From positions 5,881,001 to 5,945,000 of the forward strand of contig NZ_CP017147.1 of assembly GCF_001741865.1 (NCBI RefSeq): a stretch of DNA of 64,000 bases, given 5' to 3'. Positions 8,471-16,646 of the stretch are shown here, in pieces (positions within the stretch are counted from its first letter, which is position 1; the number at the start of each line of letters is the position of its first letter). The stretch is from Bosea vaviloviae (GTDB lineage Bacteria > Pseudomonadota > Alphaproteobacteria > Rhizobiales > Beijerinckiaceae). The position numbers were made by a program, and so were the translations under genes. A model generated the notes under the pieces. It made no database searches, was not told where the DNA came from, and saw nothing but the letters and a program-made list of their open reading frames with translations.

Positions 8471-10594
8471 TCAGACGCTGCCGACCGTCTTCAGCCTGAC
8501 GCGGGGATGGATCTCGGCCTGCGAGAGCACCGGCGTCTCCCTGCGGAAGCGCTCGATGATCTGGCGCGCGAAGGGCCGCGCCAGTCCGGAAGTGACGAGT
8601 GCCGGCATCTCGCCGATGCGCGCCGCCTCCTCGAACTTGTCGCGGACATGGCGCACGAATTCCTGCAGCCGGGAGGGCTGCATGGCGAGATGGCGCTCCT
8701 CGCCCTGGCCGATGATCGATTCGGCGAAAATGCTCTCCCAGGCCGAGGAGAGCGTGATGATCGGCAGATTACCCTGGCCGTTGGAGAACTGCGCGCAGAT
8801 CTGGCGGGCAAGGCGCGTGCGGACATGCTCGGCGATGTCGCGCGGATTCTTGATGCTGCCGGCGACCTCCGCGATGCCCTCGATGATGGTGGCGAGATCG
8901 CGGATCGAGACGCGTTCCGCCAGGAGCAATTGCAGCACGCGCTGGATGCCCGTGGTCGAGATCTGGCTCGGCACGATCTCCTTGAGCAGGTCGGCATGGT
9001 CCTTCTGCAGCTCGCGCAGCAGCTTCTGCACCTCGCCATGCGAAAGCAGCTCGGGCATGTTCGATTTCAGCACCTCGGTGAGATGCGTCGAGATCACGGT
9101 CGCGGCGTCCACCACGGTGAAGCCGCGCAATTGCGCCTCATCCTGCAAGGCGGCGTCGATCCAGGTCGCGGGCAGGCCGAAGGTCGGCTCCAGGACGTTA
9201 TGGCCGGGCAGGTTCACCGCGCCACCCATCGGGTCCATGGCCATGTACTGGCCGGCATAGACGATACCGTGCCCGGCATCGATCTCCTTGATCTTGATGT
9301 AGTAGTAGTTCGCCTCGAGCTGGACGTTGTCGACGATGCGCACCGCCGGCATGACGAAGCCGAGCTCGGCCGCAAGCTGGCGCCGCAGCGCGCGGACCTG
9401 ATCCGTCAGCCTGTCCTGCCCGCCCGCCGCATTGACCAGCGGCAGAAGGCCGTAGCCGATCTCGATCTTGAGCTCGTCGAGCTTGAGCAGGTCGTTGAGC
9501 GTCTCCTCCTTCGGCGTGCCGTCGGCAGAGAGTGGCGAGGCCGCCTGCGCCGCGACCGCCTCGTCCGCCTGCTTGGTCTTGGCGAGCTTGCCGAAATGAT
9601 ACGCAAGCCAGCCCGAGCCGCCGGCGAGCACAAGGAATGGCAACATCGGGATGCCGGGCAGGATCGCGATCAGCAGCATCACCGCCGCCGACATGCCGAG
9701 CGCCTTGGGGTAGCCTGAGAGCTGCTTGCCGAGCGCCTTGTCGGCGGCGCCGCGCACGCCCGATTTGGAGACCAGAAGGCCCGCAGCGGTCGAGACGATC
9801 AGCGCCGGGATCTGGCTGACGAGACCGTCGCCGACCGTGAGCTGGGTGTAGTTGTGGGCAGCCGCGCCGAAGCTCATGCCCTGCTGGGCGACGCCGATGA
9901 TGATGCCGCCGAGTACGTTGATGAAGGTGATCAGCAGCGCCGCGATGGCGTCGCCGCGCACGAATTTGGAGGCGCCGTCCATCGAACCGAAGAAGTTCGC
10001 CTCGTCCTCCAGCGCCTTGCGCCGGACCTTTGCGACCTCCTGATCGATCAGCCCGGCCGAGAGATCCGCATCGATCGCCATCTGCTTGCCCGGCATGGCA
10101 TCGAGCGCGAAGCGCGCCGCGACCTCGGCGATACGGCCCGAACCCTTGGTGATAACGACGAAGTTGACGATGATCAGGATGGTGAAGACGATCACCCCGA
10201 TCACGAAATTGCCGCTCATCACGAAATTGGCGAAGGCCTCGATGACATGGCCCGCCGCCGCGGCGCCCTCATGCCCATGCGCCAGGATCAGGCGCGTCGA
10301 GGCGAGGTTGAGCGCCAATCGGAACATGGTGACGATCAGCAGCACCGTCGGGAAGGCCGAGAACTCCAGCGGCTCCTCGATGAAGAGCGCCGTCATCAAA
10401 ACCAGCACCGACAGGATGATCGAAAGCGCCAGCAAAAGGTCGAGCAGGAGCGCCGGCAGCGGGAAGATGAGCACCACCAGGATGCCCATGACACCGATCG
10501 CCAGGAACAGGTCCGGCCGGTTGAGGAGCTTCCCCATCGCGCCGCGGCTCGGCATATTGAAACCGCCGCTTTGGCCTGCCGTCACATCGGTCAT
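8471..10594 (-). CDS. flhA: Flagellar type III export gate protein FlhA
   Basis: A 707-residue export-gate component forming the nonameric ring. About eight transmembrane helices occupy residues 20-330, and a large cytoplasmic domain that docks FliI/FliJ and chaperone-substrate complexes follows. Family signatures include RPDLFLAIGVMGILVVLIFP, the FHIPEP-region ALDAMPGKQMAIDADL followed by RRKALEDEANFFGSMDGASK, and the C-terminal LSSAWESIF. The start at 10594 (MTDVTAGQ) is chosen over longer readings because the length matches the family and GGAG/GGGTTGG lies upstream. A CtrA-box-like sequence lies about 95 bp upstream. In Caulobacter flhA follows flbD directly. Here three plus-strand genes intervene. 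Confidence 0.96.
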   Translation of the reverse strand: MTDVTAGQSGGFNMPSRGAMGKLLNRPDLFLAIGVMGILVVLIFPLPALLLDLLLALSIILSVLVLMTALFIEEPLEFSAFPTVLLIVTMFRLALNLASTRLILAHGHEGAAAAGHVIEAFANFVMSGNFVIGVIVFTILIIVNFVVITKGSGRIAEVAARFALDAMPGKQMAIDADLSAGLIDQEVAKVRRKALEDEANFFGSMDGASKFVRGDAIAALLITFINVLGGIIIGVAQQGMSFGAAAHNYTQLTVGDGLVSQIPALIVSTAAGLLVSKSGVRGAADKALGKQLSGYPKALGMSAAVMLLIAILPGIPMLPFLVLAGGSGWLAYHFGKLAKTKQADEAVAAQAASPLSADGTPKEETLNDLLKLDELKIEIGYGLLPLVNAAGGQDRLTDQVRALRRQLAAELGFVMPAVRIVDNVQLEANYYYIKIKEIDAGHGIVYAGQYMAMDPMGGAVNLPGHNVLEPTFGLPATWIDAALQDEAQLRGFTVVDAATVISTHLTEVLKSNMPELLSHGEVQKLLRELQKDHADLLKEIVPSQISTTGIQRVLQLLLAERVSIRDLATIIEGIAEVAGSIKNPRDIAEHVRTRLARQICAQFSNGQGNLPIITLSSAWESIFAESIIGQGEERHLAMQPSRLQEFVRHVRDKFEEAARIGEMPALVTSGLARPFARQIIERFRRETPVLSQAEIHPRVRLKTVGSV

Positions 10595-10687
10595 CGACCA
10601 ACCCACTCCCGTCGCCACGGCGAACCCGTCCGCATGCGGACATACGCCCCGACAGAGGCATAACCCGGCAATTCTTGCCGGGTACAT

Positions 10688-10704
10688 GGTGAACGAGTGG
10701 TTAA
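10688..10704 (-). promoter_or_regulatory. CtrA-box-like site upstream of flhA
   Basis: On the minus strand this reads TTAACC-ACTCG-TTCACC, i.e. TTAA-N7-TTCA with CC after each half. One base differs from the CtrA consensus TTAA-N7-TTAA. It lies about 95 bp upstream of the flhA start on the correct side. It could also serve the plus-strand gene at 10845. Assigned by eye and not tested. Confidence 0.5.
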
Positions 10705-10844
10705 GACGGCCGGAAAAACTGCCTTGGGAACCTTTCCCTGAACAGGTCGTTATCGAACTGCCGCGTTATCGCCGCATTGCGCCGCGTAACTTGGTGCGGG
10801 TCGACAAAACTGGTTTCGCAAGACCGCGGATATTGGAGGAAGAC

Positions 10845-11171
10845 TTGGATAGACGTTCCTTTGTGATGAGCATTTTCGGCGGCCTGGCTGCTGCGAGCCT
10901 GGGCGGCACCGCGATTGCGCAAGCTGCCTCCGCGCCACCCGCTTCGCGCAAGCCGGAGATTGCCCCGGCCGTGCCGGCGACCGATGAGATCGACCCCGCG
11001 AGCAAGACCGCGCTCGACAACACCGAGGCTGAGTTCACCCAGTATGTCGGGCGCCATCGCCCGTACCGGCCCTTAGGCCGTCGCCATCGCCGCCCGGTGA
11101 TCGTGCGCCGGCCCGTCATCGTCCGGCGCCCGCATCGCGTCGTTCGCCGGCGCCCGATCTACGTGCGCTGA
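10845..11171 (+). CDS. Small Tat-signal-like protein with Arg-rich C-terminus, paralogue A
   Basis: A 108-residue hypothetical protein read from TTG 10845, preceded by GGAGGA with 4 nt spacing. The N-terminus DRRSFVMSIFGGLAAASLGG has a twin-arginine-like motif and a hydrophobic segment ending AIAQAAS, suggesting Tat export and cleavage near residue 28. The mature part has an Ala/Pro linker, DNTEAEFTQYVG, then a strongly basic RRPVIVRRPVIVRRPHRVV tail with repeated RRPVIV. A paralogue with the same start architecture lies at 12864-13160. Longer in-frame starts (for example ATG 10686) would bury the signal, so I reject them. Function unknown. Confidence 0.7.
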   Translation: MDRRSFVMSIFGGLAAASLGGTAIAQAASAPPASRKPEIAPAVPATDEIDPASKTALDNTEAEFTQYVGRHRPYRPLGRRHRRPVIVRRPVIVRRPHRVVRRRPIYVR

Positions 11172-11192
11172 GGCAAGCGCCCGCACCAACGA

Positions 11193-11219
11193 GGCGGCGC
11201 CCGCAGGGCGCCGCCTTTC
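11193..11219 (+). terminator. Rho-independent terminator
   Basis: Perfect 10-bp GC stem GGCGGCGCCC / GGGCGCCGCC with a GCA loop, followed by TTTCT, 21 bp after the stop of the small Tat-like gene. It separates that gene from the MFS gene downstream. Confidence 0.8.
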
Positions 11220-11275
11220 TCATAAAGAGGCCGTTCAACCGATAGCGGCCTCGCGACAATCGGGAGGATGCCGGC

Positions 11276-12739
11276 ATGACAGCGCCGGACACGGCTTTGC
11301 AGCCGACGATCTCGACCGATATCCCGGCCCGGCTCGACCGCCTGCCCTGGTCGCGGTTCCATACGCTGGTGGTGGTGGCGCTCGGCGTCACCTGGATCCT
11401 CGACGGGCTCGAGGTCACGCTCGCCGGTTCGGTCTCCGGCGCGCTGAAGCAAAGCCCAACGCTGCGCTTCAGCAACACCGAGATCGGCATTGCCGGGGCG
11501 GCCTATCTTGCTGGCGCAGTCCTCGGCGCGCTCCTCTTCGGCTGGCTGACCGACCGTCTTGGCCGCAAACGGCTCTTCACGATCACGCTCCTGGTCTATC
11601 TCGTCGCGACGGCGGCAACCGCCTTCTCCTGGAATTTTGCCAGCTTCATCATCTTCCGCTTCTTCACCGGCATGGGCATCGGCGGCGAATATACGGCCAT
11701 CAACTCGACCATCCAGGAGCTCGTTCCGGCGCGGATGCGCGGCTGGGTCGATCTCGTGATCAACGGTTCGTTCTGGATCGGCGCGGCGCTCGGCGCGGTC
11801 GGCGCGATTATCCTGCTCGATCCTGCTGTCATCGATCCCGAACTGGGTTGGCGGCTCGCCTTCTTCATCGGCGCGGCTCTCGGCCTCGTCATCCTCGTCC
11901 TCAGGCAATGGATACCGGAGAGCCCACGTTGGCTGATCAGCCATGGCCGCGCGAATGAGGCCGCCATGATCGTCGCCGAGATCGAACGGCGCGCCGGGGT
12001 TTCCGACAGCCCTGACGAGGCCCTGCCGAAGATCCACCTGTGTCCACGTGCTGCGACCCCGCTTCGGGAGGTCTTCCACGCGCTGTTCGTCAGGCACCGG
12101 CAGCGGGCACTGGTGGGGCTGGCGTTGATGGCCGCACAGGCGTTCTTCTACAATGCGATCTTCTTCACCTATGCGTTGATCCTGACGGATTTCTACGCTG
12201 TGCCCTCGCAGGCGATCGGCTGGTTCATCTTGCCCTTCGCGGCGGGCAACGTGCTCGGGCCGATCATCCTGGGCCGCCTCTTCGACACCCTCGGGCGGCG
12301 GCGGATGATCGCCTTCACTTATGCGATGTCGGGCCTGCTGCTGGCTGCGACGGGCTATCTGTTCTGGCGCGACCTCGTCAGCGCCGCGCAATTGACGGCC
12401 TGCTGGAGCGTTGTCTTCTTCTTCGCCTCCACCGCCGCGAGCTCTGCCTATCTCACCGTCAGCGAGACCTTCCCGGTCGAAATGCGCGCCTTGGCGATCG
12501 CCGCCTTCTATGCCGTGGGCACCGGCATCGGCGGCGTCGCTGGCCCCTGGCTGTTCGGCGCGCTGATCGACACCGGCTCGCGCCTGAGCGTCTTCGGCGG
12601 CTACCTGTTCGGCGCCGCCCTGATGCTGGCCGCGGCCTTGATAGCTGCGCTCTTCGCTGTCCGCGCCGAGCGCAGATCGCTGGAAGACGTCTGTCGCCCT
12701 CTCAACGCGGTCGACGAGCCCGCTCCCGAGCGGCTTTAG
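11276..12739 (+). CDS. MFS metabolite:H+ symporter (sugar/aromatic-acid porter type)
   Basis: A 487-residue, 12-helix inner-membrane transporter. Hallmarks of the sugar porter / aromatic acid symporter branch are visible: GWLTDRLGRKRLF between helices 2 and 3, RFFTGMGIGGEYTAINST in helix 4-5, WIPESPRWLISHGRANEA after helix 6, and GRLFDTLGRRRM in the second half. The first helix starts late, after a roughly 30-residue cytoplasmic lead. GGGAGG lies 8 nt before ATG 11276. It stands between two paralogous Tat-like genes in the same direction, inside a gap that splits flbD from flhA. Substrate not determinable. Confidence 0.85.
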   Translation: MTAPDTALQPTISTDIPARLDRLPWSRFHTLVVVALGVTWILDGLEVTLAGSVSGALKQSPTLRFSNTEIGIAGAAYLAGAVLGALLFGWLTDRLGRKRLFTITLLVYLVATAATAFSWNFASFIIFRFFTGMGIGGEYTAINSTIQELVPARMRGWVDLVINGSFWIGAALGAVGAIILLDPAVIDPELGWRLAFFIGAALGLVILVLRQWIPESPRWLISHGRANEAAMIVAEIERRAGVSDSPDEALPKIHLCPRAATPLREVFHALFVRHRQRALVGLALMAAQAFFYNAIFFTYALILTDFYAVPSQAIGWFILPFAAGNVLGPIILGRLFDTLGRRRMIAFTYAMSGLLLAATGYLFWRDLVSAAQLTACWSVVFFFASTAASSAYLTVSETFPVEMRALAIAAFYAVGTGIGGVAGPWLFGALIDTGSRLSVFGGYLFGAALMLAAALIAALFAVRAERRSLEDVCRPLNAVDEPAPERL

Positions 12740-12863
12740 GCATGATCAGAGAAATTTGAGGAATGGGAACACAGACCACGAAAATGCGTTATCTTTCAGC
12801 CCCGGTTGCGCGCTGTGATGCGGGCACGAATAGGGAATGGAAAACCAGTCTTCGGAGGATGTC

Positions 12864-13160
12864 GTGGATAGACGCTCATTCATCATGACGCTGATCGGCG
12901 GGATGGCCACCGCCAGTCTCGGCGGTATGGCTGTCGCGGAAGCCGCTCAGCCCAAGCCCGCTCCAATGCCGGAACCACAGCCGGCCAAGGCCGACGACCA
13001 GATCGCCGTCGAGGTTAAGGACGGCCTGGACAAGACCGACGCCGAGTTCAGCCAGTATTATTACTACCGCCGGCCGCGCTATTATGCCCGTCCGCGGTAT
13101 TATTATCGCCCGCGCTATTATCGCCGGCCGCGCTATTATCGCCGCTATCGCCGCTGGTGA
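12864..13160 (+). CDS. Small Tat-signal-like protein with Tyr/Arg-rich repeat tail, paralogue B
   Basis: A 98-residue protein starting at GTG 12864 after GGAGGA with 4 nt spacing, the same leader as paralogue A. An ATG at 12837 is possible but lacks a ribosome site. The N-terminus DRRSFIMTLIGGMATASLGG shares the twin-arginine-like motif and GG-A-ASLGG pattern with paralogue A. The middle has DKTDAEFSQYYYYRRP, matching the DNTEAEFTQY of A. The tail is a repeat of RPRYY and RRPRYY units with roughly a dozen tyrosines. Probably exported; possibly a surface, cell-wall or polyanion-binding protein. Function unknown. Confidence 0.72.
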   Translation: MDRRSFIMTLIGGMATASLGGMAVAEAAQPKPAPMPEPQPAKADDQIAVEVKDGLDKTDAEFSQYYYYRRPRYYARPRYYYRPRYYRRPRYYRRYRRW

Positions 13161-13180
13161 TCTGAGCTGACGGGAGCGGG

Positions 13181-14545
13181 TCAGGCCGCGCTGACGCGCG
13201 CCTGACCCGGCTCCGCCACAGCGATGCCGGCCGCTCCGTATTCGCTCAGCTTGTTGCGCAATGTCCGGATCGAGATCCCCAGAATCTTGGCCGCATGCGT
13301 GCGGTTCCCAAGGCAATGGTCCAAGGTGTCGAGAATGAGCTCGCGCTCGACATCGGCAACCGTGTGACCGACGAGCGAGCGCGTCACCGCCTCCGCCGTC
13401 TGCGCCGCGCGCGCCGCCGGGTCCCTGCCGCTGGCGGGGCCTAGCGTCTCGCCCTCCGGCGTCATCACGGCTTCGGTGCCGATTTCGGGCCCCTGCGCCA
13501 ACAGCACGGCGCGATGGATCGTATTCTCCAGTTCGCGCACATTGCCCCGCCATGAATTGGTCAGCAGGAGCTTGCGCGCGTCGCTCGCCAGCGGCCGTAG
13601 CGGCAGGCCATTGATCTCGGCATATTTCTTGGTGAAGTGGTCGGCGAGCGCCAGGATATCGGCCGGCCGCTCGCGCAGCGCCGGCAGGCGTAAGTGCACC
13701 ACGTTCAGCCGGTAGAACAGGTCCTCGCGGAACGAACCTTCGCGGACAGCATCGCCCAGATTGCGGTTCGAGGTCGCGATGATGCGAAGATCGACCCTGA
13801 CCGGCTGCGTGCCGCCGACACGGTCGATCATGCGCTCCTGCAAGGCGCGCAGCAGCTTGGCCTGCAGCCGCACATCCATCTCGGAAATTTCGTCGAGCAG
13901 CAGCGTGCCACCGCTCGCCTCCTCGAACTTGCCGATGCGTCGCGCCACCGCGCCGGTGAAGGCGCCCTTCTCATGCCCGAACAGCTCCGATTCGAGCAGG
14001 TTGTCGGGAATGGCGGCGCAGTTCACGGCCACAAAAGGCTTGTCCTTGCGCAGCGACTTCTGGTGCAGATGGCGTGCGATCACCTCCTTGCCGGTGCCGC
14101 TTTCGCCGGTGACGAGCACGGGGGCGTCCGAGCGGGCGATCTGGGCCGCGAGCTGGACGACGCGCTCCATCGCCGGATCGCGCCAGATCAGGCTCGACTG
14201 ATCAGCCGCGACGGCCTCCAGCACGGCAGCGATCAGTTCGGGATCGGGCGGCAGCGGCACATATTCGCGCGCCCCGGCCTGGATCGCGGCGACGGCGGCG
14301 CGCGCATCGGTCGAGGTACCGCAGGCGACAATCGGCGTGCGGATGCGCTCGGCCTCCAGCGCCGCGACATATTTCGCGATCGGCTGCGCGACGTCGATCA
14401 TCAGGAGATCCGCCCCCTTGGCGCGCAGCACGGCGAGCGTCTGCTCGAGGCTCTCCGTATGCGTGACGTTCGCGCCATGCGCGATCGCGATCCGGGCGGC
14501 CGCGATGATCTGCCCCTTGAGACCGCCGACGATGATGAGGCGCAT
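13181..14545 (-). CDS. flbD: Sigma-54-dependent flagellar regulator FlbD
   Basis: A 454-residue bacterial enhancer-binding protein that activates late sigma-54 flagellar promoters and represses early ones in Caulobacter-type bacteria. It has an N-terminal receiver-like domain (1-115), an AAA+ domain with Walker A GESGTGKE at 147-154 and the sigma-54-contact loop GAFTGA at 194-199, and a Fis-type HTH ([16 protein letters not shown]) near 430. It is last in the fliF-fliG-fliH-fliN-flbD run. The end of the gene carries GGGTCAGGC / GCCTGACCC arms (13178-13208), a possible bidirectional terminator. The sigma-54-type promoter upstream of fliK is a likely target. Confidence 0.94.
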   Translation of the reverse strand: MRLIIVGGLKGQIIAAARIAIAHGANVTHTESLEQTLAVLRAKGADLLMIDVAQPIAKYVAALEAERIRTPIVACGTSTDARAAVAAIQAGAREYVPLPPDPELIAAVLEAVAADQSSLIWRDPAMERVVQLAAQIARSDAPVLVTGESGTGKEVIARHLHQKSLRKDKPFVAVNCAAIPDNLLESELFGHEKGAFTGAVARRIGKFEEASGGTLLLDEISEMDVRLQAKLLRALQERMIDRVGGTQPVRVDLRIIATSNRNLGDAVREGSFREDLFYRLNVVHLRLPALRERPADILALADHFTKKYAEINGLPLRPLASDARKLLLTNSWRGNVRELENTIHRAVLLAQGPEIGTEAVMTPEGETLGPASGRDPAARAAQTAEAVTRSLVGHTVADVERELILDTLDHCLGNRTHAAKILGISIRTLRNKLSEYGAAGIAVAEPGQARVSAA

Positions 14546-14589
14546 GGCTCAGGCCTTTCCGTATGAGAGCGTGATAGGGCGGCCGGTCT

Positions 14590-14940
14590 TCACCGGTCGG
14601 CCTTGATGATTTCGGTCATGGTGACGCCGAGCCGATCCTCGACCACGACAACCTCCCCGCGCGCGACCAGCCGCTCGTTGACGAAGATGTCGATGGCCTC
14701 GCCGACGCGCCGGTCGAGTTCGAGCACGGCGCCGGGCACGATCTGCAGCAGGTCGCCGACCGCGATCCGCGACGAACCCAGCACAGCCGAGACGGTGACC
14801 GGTACGTCGAAGACCTGCTCCAGATCCTCGGCGGTCTTGACCGGTACCGGCCCCGAGCGCGCCACCGAGGGCGTCTCGTGATCGAAGGAGAGATCGGCCG
14901 GGTTCAGGGGGGGCAGGTTCAAGTCGTTGCCTGGGCTCAT
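14590..14940 (-). CDS. fliN: Flagellar motor switch protein FliN
   Basis: A 116-residue C-ring protein with a C-terminal SpoA (surface presentation of antigens) domain: VFDVPVTVSAVLGSSRIAVG, LLQIVPGAVLELDR, then INVE-type strands IDIFVNERLVARGEVVVVED and LGVTMTEII. The N-terminal 45 residues are a Pro-rich, weakly conserved lead. ATG 14940 is chosen over an upstream in-frame start because GAGGA lies 7 nt before it. It is 10 nt downstream of fliH and 44 nt upstream of flbD, in one operon. Confidence 0.93.
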   Translation of the reverse strand: MSPGNDLNLPPLNPADLSFDHETPSVARSGPVPVKTAEDLEQVFDVPVTVSAVLGSSRIAVGDLLQIVPGAVLELDRRVGEAIDIFVNERLVARGEVVVVEDRLGVTMTEIIKADR

Positions 14941-14950
14941 CTTGGTGTCC

Positions 14951-15550
14951 TCACTCGGCAAGGCTGCGCGGGCCGGCATGGCCGAAAACGCCCGTCACAG
15001 CCTGCTCGACCAGTTGTGACAGACGCTGCGCGTCGATCACGAAGCCGCCATCGGCCCATTCGATGCGCCCGTCGCCGGGAGCGATCTCCGGCTCGCCGAG
15101 CACGACGAGACGACCGGCGAAGCCGCTCTCCCGCGCCAGACGAGCGATCAACGCTTCCACGGCCTCCGCGGCGCCGTCATTCACCCGCAAGACGAGGTGT
15201 GGCGCCAGCCGCGCATGCGAAAGGCATTCGCGTACGGCGTGCTCGATCTCGGCCAGCGGCTTCTCGGCAAGCGCAGCGCCCGCCAGCGCCTTGGCCGTGG
15301 CGATGGCGATATGGGCGGCCTGCGCCTCGATCGCAGCGGTGCGGGCATCCTCCTGGGCGAGTAGGCGCTCGGCCGCGCGGGCGAGCTGGCCGACCATGCC
15401 GTTGAGCTGTCCCTCGGCGTCGTGTCGCGCCTGGGCCTCGCCTGCGCGGAACGCCTCGGACTTCGCCGCAGCGAGATCGGCCTCGCCGGCGGCCCGCCGG
15501 CCGCCCTCGCGGAAATCGGTGCCAAACGTGAATTTCGTGGCGGGGCGCAT
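14951..15550 (-). CDS. fliH: Flagellar assembly protein FliH (FlbE type)
   Basis: A 199-residue stator-like regulator of the export ATPase FliI that also tethers it to the C-ring. It begins MRPATKFTFGTDFREGG, the conserved N-terminus of alphaproteobacterial FliH/FlbE. An Ala-rich helical stalk follows (about 25-95) with a C-terminal domain containing GRLVVLGEPEIAPGDGRIEW. The start at 15550 is 2 nt after the fliG stop. A TTG at 15556 would overlap that stop, so coupling is likely either way. The family is divergent and position in the operon supports the call. Confidence 0.9.
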   Translation of the reverse strand: MRPATKFTFGTDFREGGRRAAGEADLAAAKSEAFRAGEAQARHDAEGQLNGMVGQLARAAERLLAQEDARTAAIEAQAAHIAIATAKALAGAALAEKPLAEIEHAVRECLSHARLAPHLVLRVNDGAAEAVEALIARLARESGFAGRLVVLGEPEIAPGDGRIEWADGGFVIDAQRLSQLVEQAVTGVFGHAGPRSLAE

Positions 15551-15552
15551 CG

Positions 15553-16632
15553 TCAATAAACCAATTCGTCTTCGGAATTGCCCTTGGCCAGGACGATCTC
15601 GCCCTTGTCGGCGAGATCCTTGGTCAAGGCCACCATCTTGGCTTGCGCCTCGTCGACCTCCTTGAGGCGCAAGGGGCCAAGGCCCTGCATGTCGTCCTGC
15701 ATGTTCTTGGTGGCACGCTGCGACATCGCGCCGAAGAAGAAGTTGCGCATGTCCTCGCTCGCGCCCTTGAGCGCCCGCGCGAGCGTGTCCTTGTCGACCT
15801 GCCGCATCAGCGTCTGCAGCGCGGCGGGATCGAGCTTGCCGAGATCCTCGAAGGTGAACATCAGCGCCCTGATGCGGGCGGCCGATTCCTGGTTGGAATC
15901 GTCGAGCGCCGCGAGGAAGCGAATCTCGGTCTGGCGGTCGAAGCCGTTGAAGATCTCCGCCATCATCTCATGCGGATCGCGCCGGCGGGTTTGCGTCAAG
16001 GTCGAGACGAATTCGGTGCGCAGCGTATTCTCGATATGGTCGAGCGCCTCCTTCTGCACCGATTCCATGCGCAGCATGCGGCTGACGACGTCGATCGAGA
16101 GTTCGTTGGGCAGATTGCGCAGAACATTGGCGGCATGCTCCGCCCTGATTTTCGAAAGGATAACCGCGATCGTCTGCGGATACTCGTTCTTGAGGAAGTT
16201 CGCGAGCACGACCGCATCGATATTGCCGAGCTTCTGCCACATGTTGCGGCCGGCCGGCCCGCGGATCTCCTCCATGATCAGGGCGACCTGATCACTCGGC
16301 AGGATCTTCTCCAAGAGCGAGATTGTCCGGTCGAACGAGCCTGTGACCGCGCCCGCGCTCGACAGCCGGCCGACGAAGTCCAGCATCAGCCGCTCGACCT
16401 CATCGGCGTCGACCGTCCCGAGCTCGGCCATGGCGCGAGTGATGATGCGGATCTCCTCATCATCGAACTCCTGCCAGATCGTGCGGCCATGATCCTCCCC
16501 GAGCACGAGCAGGATCACCGCGGCGCGCTGCGGCCCATTCATCTCCGCGATCGTGGTTACGCCGCCATAGCTCGTGGCGTCACTATCGCGGTTGCCGGAG
16601 TTGCGCGTGGCGATGGAACGTTCAGCGGCCAT
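15553..16632 (-). CDS. fliG: Flagellar motor switch protein FliG
   Basis: A 359-residue switch and torque protein joining the MS-ring (FliF) to FliM/FliN and contacting the stator. The N-terminal domain has MNGPQRAAVILLVLGEDHGR, the middle domain has the EHPQTIA-like NEYPQTIAVILSKIRAEHAA, and the C-terminal torque domain has MFTFEDLGKLDPAALQTLMR with alternating charges. A roughly 25-residue polar N-terminal extension precedes the conserved core. It starts 14 nt after fliF. Confidence 0.96.
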   Translation of the reverse strand: MAAERSIATRNSGNRDSDATSYGGVTTIAEMNGPQRAAVILLVLGEDHGRTIWQEFDDEEIRIITRAMAELGTVDADEVERLMLDFVGRLSSAGAVTGSFDRTISLLEKILPSDQVALIMEEIRGPAGRNMWQKLGNIDAVVLANFLKNEYPQTIAVILSKIRAEHAANVLRNLPNELSIDVVSRMLRMESVQKEALDHIENTLRTEFVSTLTQTRRRDPHEMMAEIFNGFDRQTEIRFLAALDDSNQESAARIRALMFTFEDLGKLDPAALQTLMRQVDKDTLARALKGASEDMRNFFFGAMSQRATKNMQDDMQGLGPLRLKEVDEAQAKMVALTKDLADKGEIVLAKGNSEDELVY

Positions 16633-16646
16633 GGCTCAAAGACCCG

